This document shows positions 1 through 4,675 of a stretch of DNA of 6,684 bases, one piece after another (positions within the stretch are counted from its first letter, which is position 1; every line of letters begins with the position of its first letter). The DNA is from Nitrospirota bacterium. Its GTDB lineage: Bacteria > Nitrospinota_A > UBA7883. The notes beneath the pieces were generated by a model. It saw only the letters and a program-made list of their open reading frames with translations. It had not been told where the DNA came from and searched no databases. A program made the position numbers and the translations under genes. The stretch covers positions 1 through 6,684 of the forward strand of contig DRJW01000248.1 of the NCBI GenBank assembly GCA_011052055.1, in the 5' to 3' direction.

Positions 1-312
1 AAACCGGGCACAACAAGCAAGATCGGGCAATTTTAAAGTAACGCCTTACAACTTGCCTATGTGCAAGCTGTCATGCGAATATCAATGCTCCCCAACAAAA
101 TTCATTTTAACAGTTCTTAACATCTAGTGCATTTTAGTCATACTGAAATGTTTTGTCAATTATTTTTTTTCAGCAATTATTTCATCTATCTAATTGTTTT
201 ATATGTCTTTACATAAATATCGGTTAGAATTCGCAAATTTGCTAAATAATAGGCCTCCTGAATGGTGATTAACAGAAAATAACTGTAAAGGGAACCTCTA
301 AACAGTGTGAAT

Positions 313-328
313 TTATATTTAAATATAA
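313..328. repeat. perfect 16-bp AT palindrome
   Basis: The sequence ttatatttaaatataa reads identically on both strands, with two 8-base arms and no spacer. It consists only of A and T within an AT-rich region, so chance is a serious alternative. It could be a regulator operator, but it lies about 275 bp upstream of the groES-like start. No regulator can be assigned. Confidence 0.4.
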
Positions 329-376
329 GCGATTTTCTGCTTATTATGCATGCTGGCGGAAGACGAAAAATTATCG

Positions 377-427
377 GGCGCGAAACCGCTTTTCGGTTTT
401 TATCAAAACATCTGGTTTTTTAGCGCC
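377..427 (+). other. candidate RNA structure with two competing hairpins
   Basis: The segment aaaccg (383-388) can pair with cggttt (394-399) across a 5-base loop, followed by two further T. Alternatively, ggcgc (377-381) plus aaacc (383-387) can pair with ggttt (414-418) plus gcgcc (423-427), giving a longer imperfect stem. The two folds share the aaacc segment and exclude each other, as in leader attenuators. The U-tract of the small hairpin mostly overlaps its own stem, so it would be a poor terminator. The structure lies about 175 bases before the groES-like start. This is inference from base pairing by eye. Confidence 0.25.
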
Positions 428-587
428 ATAGTTTTTTATATGGAAATTTTGTTTCATGAATGTTATCTATTTAGGCCTTGCGCTCATGGATTCGCTTGCA
501 ATAAGAATAAGGTCTCAAGAGGAGTATTGCAAAAGATAGAGCGCCGGATCATTTTCTGAGAATCTGAACGATAATTGTAACCATTGT

Positions 588-592
588 GGGAG
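588..592 (+). promoter_or_regulatory. ribosome binding site deciding the groES start
   Basis: GGGAG lies 11 bases before the ATG at 604. An in-frame GTG at 586 overlaps this element and has no Shine-Dalgarno sequence of its own. This supports the ATG, which also gives the normal family N-terminus. Confidence 0.6.
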
Positions 593-603
593 ATAAAAAA
601 TAT

Positions 604-873
604 ATGGCCATAAAAATACAACCGCTACATGATCGCGTGCTCATCAAGCCGATGGAAGCTGAACGGATTTCTAAAAGCGGAATCATAATCCCGGATACCG
701 CTAAAGAAAAACCACAGGAAGGAAAAATCGTCGCTCTTGGCACTGCGGACGATTTCGTTGTAAAAAAGGGAGACAAAGTAATCTACGCCAAGTACTCTGG
801 AACCGAAATTAAACTGGATGGCAAAGACCATCTCCTGATGCGCGAGGAAGACATTCTTGGCATAGTGAAATAG
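604..873 (+). CDS. groES: GroES-family co-chaperonin (Cpn10), short form lacking the roof hairpin segment
   Basis: This 89-residue protein belongs to the chaperonin-10 family. These proteins form a heptameric lid over GroEL in the cytoplasm and enclose folding substrates. The N-terminus (IQPLHDRVLIKP, residues 5-16) and C-terminus (YSGTEIKLDG to EEDILGIVK) are classic. The mobile loop, about residues 17-34, keeps the hydrophobic GroEL-binding tripeptide as III (27-29) followed by PDTAKEKPQEG. Between ALG (44-46) and VKKGD (53-57) there are only six residues, where E. coli GroES has about fourteen. The missing segment forms the roof beta-hairpin, and total length is about 8 residues below the usual 95-97. 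The ATG at 604 is chosen over GTG 586 because of a GGGAG element and the family N-terminus. No groEL follows, unlike the typical groESL operon; the next gene is a regulator 100 bp downstream. It may be a second, specialised copy. The family call is certain; the role of the deletion is inferred. Confidence 0.93.
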   Translation: MAIKIQPLHDRVLIKPMEAERISKSGIIIPDTAKEKPQEGKIVALGTADDFVVKKGDKVIYAKYSGTEIKLDGKDHLLMREEDILGIVK

Positions 874-960
874 CTTGCCGCCAAGCAATGGCGCGGTTGA
901 GCTTGTCAGTTAATGTTAATGAAATTTTTGTTTTTTAAGAATATAATTGACGAAAACGTC

Positions 961-965
961 GAGGG
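961..965 (+). promoter_or_regulatory. ribosome binding site favouring the TTG start at 974
   Basis: GAGGG lies 8 bases before TTG at 974, which is ideal spacing. The in-frame TTG at 947 has only a weak aaga-like match upstream. A small inverted repeat (gacg-aaaa-cgtc, 949-960) abuts this element and would be in the leader if 974 is the true start. Confidence 0.5.
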
Positions 966-973
966 ATGAAGTT

Positions 974-1747
974 TTGGATTTTTTGACTGTCAGGGAGATC
1001 GGTCAGATTCTTAAGGCTCATTCCAACACCGTTTACAAGATGTGCAGGGAAGGCACATTACCGGCCGTAAAAATCGGAAAAGAATGGCGTGTAGACCGGC
1101 GTAAACTCGCTTTGTTTATGGAAGGTGGCGCGCCTCCCCAGCAGAAAGATACTTATGAAAGTCTTGTTCAGCTTTCGTTGCAAGAGGGCCATCTGCTCGG
1201 AATCTTCACGCAGGAAAAAGACATTTCCGAATTCGAATTAACATTTTTCGTCAAGGCCCAAAACAGGGGCTACCGGCTGTTCAAAGCCTGCTGGTGGCAA
1301 CATCCTGATGATGTAAGAAGGCATATGTCGAAGGCTGGACTGGAAGTTGAAAAACTCGAGTCGTCAGGGTCGCTGGTAATCGTAGATCTCAACGATGTTT
1401 TCCGCCGTTTCGGTCATCTAAGAGCGGCTGAAATATGGAGCAACGCCGCGGCTCAGGCGCTCGACCTGGGGTACAAAGGGTTGATAAGCTCCGGCGCCAA
1501 GCATCTGGACTGTTGCGGAAACCACAGCTTTTTAATGGAGTTCGAAAAGGCGCTGGACAAAATCATCAAAAACGAGCCTATTGTCGGCGTGTGTCCTTAT
1601 TTAATGGATATGAACGTTCCTAACGCTTTTGTAAAGCTGGTAGACCTGATAAAACTTCATGGAAGGTTTTTTATCCAGACCCATGACACCGAAATACTGG
1701 CCCAGATTACTTTCGCGACGAACGCTTCTGGAAGATTAAACCATTAA
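974..1747 (+). CDS. excisionase/MerR-type HTH regulator with C-terminal MEDS sensory domain
   Basis: The protein has 257 residues if it starts at TTG 974. An earlier in-frame TTG (947) would add nine residues, and a stop at 944-946 excludes anything longer. Residues 3-52 form an excisionase-family winged helix-turn-helix: FLTVREIGQIL, then NTVYKMCREGTLPAVKIG, then WRVDRRKLALF, which should bind DNA. From about residue 70 (GHLLGIF) to the end it resembles a MEDS domain. Supporting features are the segment ending in RLFKACWW, the strand SLVIVDL, the LGYKGLISSG block, a central MEFEKALDKII helix and the strand IVGVCPYLMD, followed by a late helix with LIKLHGR. MEDS domains, as in DcmR, are predicted to sense small hydrocarbon or one-carbon derivatives. 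Cys180-Cys181 and Cys207 could be ligand or redox residues; this is a guess. It follows the groES-like gene in the same direction and could be co-transcribed. The HTH call is firm, the MEDS call good, and the ligand and target genes are unknown. Confidence 0.82.
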   Translation: MDFLTVREIGQILKAHSNTVYKMCREGTLPAVKIGKEWRVDRRKLALFMEGGAPPQQKDTYESLVQLSLQEGHLLGIFTQEKDISEFELTFFVKAQNRGYRLFKACWWQHPDDVRRHMSKAGLEVEKLESSGSLVIVDLNDVFRRFGHLRAAEIWSNAAAQALDLGYKGLISSGAKHLDCCGNHSFLMEFEKALDKIIKNEPIVGVCPYLMDMNVPNAFVKLVDLIKLHGRFFIQTHDTEILAQITFATNASGRLNH

Positions 1748-1831
1748 ACAGGCGCAAGCCGTATAAAGCAAAAATTACCTTCTGTCTTTTGATCTGATAA
1801 TCCCTGTAACGGTCTCATTCTGGTTGCCACC

Positions 1832-1843
1832 GTTGCGCGCAAC
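1832..1843. repeat. perfect 12-bp palindrome
   Basis: The sequence gttgcgcgcaac is a perfect dyad and unusually GC-rich for this gap. It lies about 90 bp after the MEDS regulator stop, within looser flanking repeats (ataatcc and ggattat). It could be an operator or a compact hairpin. There is no T-tract after it, so it is not a terminator. Confidence 0.4.
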
Positions 1844-2155
1844 ATCGTAATCTAGATTTCAGATAAGGATTATAATGAGATTAAAGCGTAAAGTTTATCT
1901 TTTTATCTCCTGTCTCTTCTATTCACGCTAACGACAAACAGCCAGCGCGCTAGCTACCTAAATTCAGGATACAAATTAATTTCAGACAAATTTTGTTGGA
2001 TATTTTACGCATATCTACATTAGTAATATTTATTATCGATATACAGCCCGCTTAACTCATTCATAATCATAGTCTTACATTTCAGCATTAAGTATCGCAC
2101 GCTTTTTGCTACTTCGCTGGGTGTGGGATATTGATGCAAGAGTAGTCTTCAACCC

Positions 2156-2179
2156 CTTTGTCACAGGCAAAGTTTTTTT
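2156..2179 (+). terminator. intrinsic terminator in the leader of the REC-PAS-GGDEF-EAL gene
   Basis: The stem ctttgtc (2156-2162) pairs with ggcaaag (2166-2172) across a 3-base loop, with one G-U pair, and is followed directly by seven T (2173-2179). This is a textbook rho-independent terminator reading on the + strand. It lies about 100 bases before the start at 2281 and about 410 bases after the MEDS gene stop. It therefore either ends a long 3' untranslated region or small RNA, or acts as an attenuator within the leader of the downstream gene. Confidence 0.7.
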
Positions 2180-2267
2180 ATTTCAAACAAAAGAAGATTT
2201 GGCGGTTGTTTTAGCGGTAACTCTTCTCTTAACCGGTGACGACGCGGTATCTGAAGAAAAACAATTT

Positions 2268-2273
2268 AAGGGG
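2268..2273 (+). promoter_or_regulatory. ribosome binding site deciding the start at 2281
   Basis: AAGGGG lies 7 bases before ATG 2281. The longer frame beginning with GTG at 2236 would place this Shine-Dalgarno sequence inside the gene, and the added 15 residues are not part of a receiver domain. Bases 2268-2274 are complementary to acccctt at 2152-2158, which overlaps the 5' arm of the upstream terminator. Confidence 0.65.
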
Positions 2274-2280
2274 TCATGCA

Positions 2281-4443
2281 ATGAAGCTGGGTAACGGCGC
2301 AAAAAACATTTTTGTTGTCGATGACGATCCCGCGATCCGAACTATTCTTGGCTCTCGCCTGAAAGAGGCCGGCTACAAGGTAACGCTTTGCGATGGCGAT
2401 GATCTTGTTGACAAGATGGAGCAGAATCCGTTCGATCTACTCATCACCGGCGTCCGTATGCCTGAAGCCAGCGGTGTGGCGGCTCTCGAATATGTAAAAA
2501 GCAACCACCAGACGGCGCAGGTGATTCTACTCACCGGCGCGAATGAAATCGATACCGCCATAAACGTTATGAAAAACGGCGCGTTTGATTATCTGGAAAA
2601 ACCGATCACTCAGGAGCATCTGCTCAGTTCGGTTCAAAGAGCGTTGGCTCACCACGAAATTCTGGAGCGTAATCTCCATTTGGAGCGGGAGAACCAGGGC
2701 TATCTTGCCCGGCTTGAGCGCCATGCCACCGAACGAGAAGAGGCGCTCCGCATGGCCGAAAAAATTATTGCGCGCGCGTTTGAGGGGATTATCGTCACCG
2801 ACACCAATGGAATAGTCAAATTTGTTAATCCTGCCTTCACTACCATCACCGGCCTTACCGCCCAGGAAAGCATTGGGCGCCGCCCCGATATTCTAAGGAC
2901 AGACAAACAGGGGCCTGACTTCTACGCAAAGCTTTGGGCGATACTAGTTTCCACCGGTCACTGGGAGGGGGAGATATGGAACCGAAAGAAGGATGGAAGC
3001 GTTTATCCTCTTTCAGTCTCCATTTCGTCCATCCGGGATTCTGATAAGCGCGTCACCAACTATGCGTCCTTTATCAAAGACATTAGCAAACGAAAAAAAT
3101 ATGAGAAGGAAATGCATTTCCGGGTTAACTATGATCGCCTGACCAGGCTCCCTAATCGCTCTTTTTTCAAAGAACGCCTGACACACGCCATTTTGCGGGC
3201 AAAGAGAGAATCACAAACCATGGCGGCGCTCTTTCTCGATATTGACAACTTCAAAAATGTGAACGACACATACGGCCATAGCGTGGGCGATCTTCTTTTA
3301 AAAGAAGCTTCCGCTCGTCTGATGGAGACACTGCGCGAATCGGACACAGTGTCACGACTGGGGGACGACGAGTTCGCTATTCTTTTGGAGGAAGTGGCGA
3401 ATGAATTTGAGGTAAAAGATGTTGTCTGCCGCCTGATCGATAACATGAACAAGCCATATCTTCTGGATGAATACGAGATATTCGTGTCGGTCAGTATCGG
3501 AATCACCCTCTTCTCTGACGAAGGAGACTCCGCCGGCGCGGTGATGAAGAGCGCGGATATCGCCATTACCCATGCCAAGAAAAAAGGTAAAAACCGGTAT
3601 GAGTTTTTCGTAAAAGAAATGAGCGACCGGCTTACGGCGCGGCTCGCCATCGAAACGGGCCTTAGAAAAGCTTTGGAGAAAGATGAGCTTGTCGCGATGT
3701 ATCAGCCACAGGTTGACAGCGTGACCGGACGTATACAGGGGCTGGAGGCCCTTATGCGCTGGCGCCGCCCCGGATTTGGCCTGGAGCCGCCCAGCAAGTT
3801 CATTTCGGTTGCGGAACAATCAGGCCTTATCATCAGCATGGGAGAGTGGATTCTAAGAGAAGCCTGTTCGGAGGTCAAGCGCTGGCACAACGTAGGATTC
3901 GACGATCTACTCATGTCAGTTAATGTATCGGCCAAGCAATTCGAGAAAAAAAATCTTGTCGAAACAGTTCGCCTGATTCTGTCCGAAACCAACCTTGCGC
4001 CCCATTACCTTGAGCTTGAGATCACCGAGAGCTCCATCATGGCCAATATGGATTGGGCGACGAAAATCATGCGCCAGTTAAGCGAGCTTGGGGTCAATAT
4101 TTCAATCGACGATTTCGGCACCGGTTTTTCATCAATGAGCCGCCTGAGAAAATTCCCCATCAGCAAACTAAAAGTGGACAAATCATTCGTAGACGACATT
4201 ACCGGAGACAATGATAATATGGCCATTGTCCAGGCGACGATATCCATGGGCCATAGCATGGGACTACGTGTTATCGCCGAGGGCGCCGAAACATTGGAGC
4301 AGGTTTCCGCTCTTAACGACAATGGTTGCTCTCACATTCAAGGGTTTTATTTCAGTCCTCCTGAGACGCCCGAAAAGATTCTGGAGCTTCTCAAAAAACA
4401 TAACCAAACGGAACGGTCATCAACCTGGGCATGTGGCGCATAA
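2281..4443 (+). CDS. REC-PAS-GGDEF-EAL cyclic-di-GMP signalling protein with unphosphorylatable receiver
   Basis: This 720-residue cytoplasmic protein has no membrane segment. The receiver domain (about 9-122) keeps the acidic pocket D14-D16, switch Thr85 and Lys107, but the phosphoacceptor position reads DLLITGVRMP, with Gly57 (ggc, 2449-2451) for Asp. A charged helical linker (about 122-160) leads to a PAS domain (about 160-275; GIIVTDTNGIVKFVNPAF and the WNRKKDGS region). The GGDEF domain (about 285-443) has Asp320, the signature G361-D-D-E-F365 instead of GGDEF, and an intact inhibitory RxxD site (R352-D355) five residues upstream. The EAL domain (about 455-705) has EALMRW (E489), N548, E580, DDFGTG (D610, D611), K631, E667 and Q687, the expected metal and catalytic residues. 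I infer that c-di-GMP hydrolysis to pGpG is the likely output, with GGDEF perhaps a GTP-binding regulatory unit or a weak cyclase. Input probably comes through PAS. It appears to be its own unit behind a terminator-containing leader. The domain calls are secure. Confidence 0.95.
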   Translation: MKLGNGAKNIFVVDDDPAIRTILGSRLKEAGYKVTLCDGDDLVDKMEQNPFDLLITGVRMPEASGVAALEYVKSNHQTAQVILLTGANEIDTAINVMKNGAFDYLEKPITQEHLLSSVQRALAHHEILERNLHLERENQGYLARLERHATEREEALRMAEKIIARAFEGIIVTDTNGIVKFVNPAFTTITGLTAQESIGRRPDILRTDKQGPDFYAKLWAILVSTGHWEGEIWNRKKDGSVYPLSVSISSIRDSDKRVTNYASFIKDISKRKKYEKEMHFRVNYDRLTRLPNRSFFKERLTHAILRAKRESQTMAALFLDIDNFKNVNDTYGHSVGDLLLKEASARLMETLRESDTVSRLGDDEFAILLEEVANEFEVKDVVCRLIDNMNKPYLLDEYEIFVSVSIGITLFSDEGDSAGAVMKSADIAITHAKKKGKNRYEFFVKEMSDRLTARLAIETGLRKALEKDELVAMYQPQVDSVTGRIQGLEALMRWRRPGFGLEPPSKFISVAEQSGLIISMGEWILREACSEVKRWHNVGFDDLLMSVNVSAKQFEKKNLVETVRLILSETNLAPHYLELEITESSIMANMDWATKIMRQLSELGVNISIDDFGTGFSSMSRLRKFPISKLKVDKSFVDDITGDNDNMAIVQATISMGHSMGLRVIAEGAETLEQVSALNDNGCSHIQGFYFSPPETPEKILELLKKHNQTERSSTWACGA

Positions 4444-4533
4444 GCTAAAAGGCTGGCGGCGTTAATGGAAAGGATTTAGCGGGTTTCTGAGTTCGTTAAA
4501 ATCTGGTTGTATTCATTAAGGGGGTTGATCTAT

Positions 4534-4609
4534 TGGAGCGGGCGGCGGGGTTCGAACCCGTGACATCCAGCTTGGGAAGCTGACGCTCTACCAGCTGAGC
4601 TACGCCCGC
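4534..4609 (-). tRNA. tRNA-Gly (anticodon CCC)
   Basis: On the minus strand the 76-base gene starts GCGGGCG and ends with the paired CGCCCGC, a U discriminator and an encoded CCA. The D-arm (GCTC...GAGC), anticodon stem (TCAGC/GCTGG) and T-loop (TTCGAAC) are all present. The anticodon loop TTCCCAA gives CCC, which reads GGG glycine codons. The T-stem has one non-Watson-Crick A-C pair next to the acceptor stem, which is minor. It lies between the convergent c-di-GMP gene and cooS, 66 bases after the cooS stop on the same strand. Confidence 0.97.
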
Positions 4610-4624
4610 GTAAGGCTTCACAAT

Positions 4625-4630
4625 ATCATA
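4625..4630 (-). promoter_or_regulatory. probable -10 element of the tRNA-Gly promoter
   Basis: TATGAT on the minus strand lies about 15 bases before the tRNA 5' end, so transcription would start roughly ten bases ahead of it. The -35 region (TTTAAA or TTAAAC near 4648-4654) is poor. The tRNA could instead be carried on read-through from cooS. Confidence 0.35.
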
Positions 4631-4675
4631 TTAACATTCAGGTTTCGGTTTAAAAAAAACCGGCCCACCTTGAGA

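Larger units (their letters stand above)
1..585. other. AT-rich intergenic region with no supported gene
   Basis: Nearly 600 bases lie upstream of the groES-like gene without a convincing coding sequence. The only sizeable open frame (350-559, +) has no Shine-Dalgarno sequence before its ATG and a composition like the surrounding noncoding DNA, so I do not call it. The region is rich in A/T runs and holds a perfect 16-bp palindrome (313-328), a 10-bp palindrome (gcaaatttgc, 233-242) and a pair of competing hairpins (377-427). I found no CIRCE element, the usual HrcA operator of groE genes, and no clear heat-shock sigma promoter. A weak sigma70-like pair, TTGCGC (478-483) and TAAGAA (502-507) with 18-bp spacing, is possible ahead of groES but unconvincing. 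Confidence 0.6.
1748..2280. other. AT-rich intergenic region and probable long leader of the c-di-GMP gene
   Basis: About 530 bases carry no supported gene; the open frame at 2106-2294 crosses a terminator and the next gene's start and has no ribosome binding site. Visible elements are a 12-bp palindrome (1832-1843), a 7-bp inverted repeat (ataatcc at 1797-1803 and ggattat at about 1867-1873) and an intrinsic terminator (2156-2179). A weak sigma70-like pair, TTGTTG (1993-1998) and TACATT (2016-2021) with 17-bp spacing, could drive a transcript that meets the terminator. I looked for the conserved blocks of the GEMM c-di-GMP riboswitch and did not find them. Confidence 0.55.

Noticed and set aside
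350..559. 69-codon open frame upstream of groES
   Set aside because: It has no ribosome binding site, AT-rich noncoding-like composition, no recognisable domain, and overlaps the candidate hairpin region.
1950..2280. c-di-GMP (GEMM) riboswitch in the leader of the signalling gene
   Set aside because: The conserved GEMM core blocks and receptor helix are not visible despite the leader length and the terminator.
2106..2294. 62-codon open frame before the c-di-GMP gene
   Set aside because: It runs through an intrinsic terminator and into the next gene's start in another frame, has no ribosome binding site, and its protein resembles nothing I recognise.
3129..3650. 173-codon minus-strand open frame inside the GGDEF region
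   Set aside because: It is antisense to a clearly conserved GGDEF-EAL coding region, and its Ser/Arg-rich low-complexity protein is typical of a shadow frame.
4534..4609. integration (attachment) site at the tRNA gene
   Set aside because: I see no repeat of the tRNA 3' end in the window and no integrase gene.
4646..4662. cggttt/aaaccg inverted repeat just after the cooS stop, considered as a terminator
   Set aside because: On the minus strand the T-run is in the loop rather than after the stem, so it does not make an intrinsic terminator.
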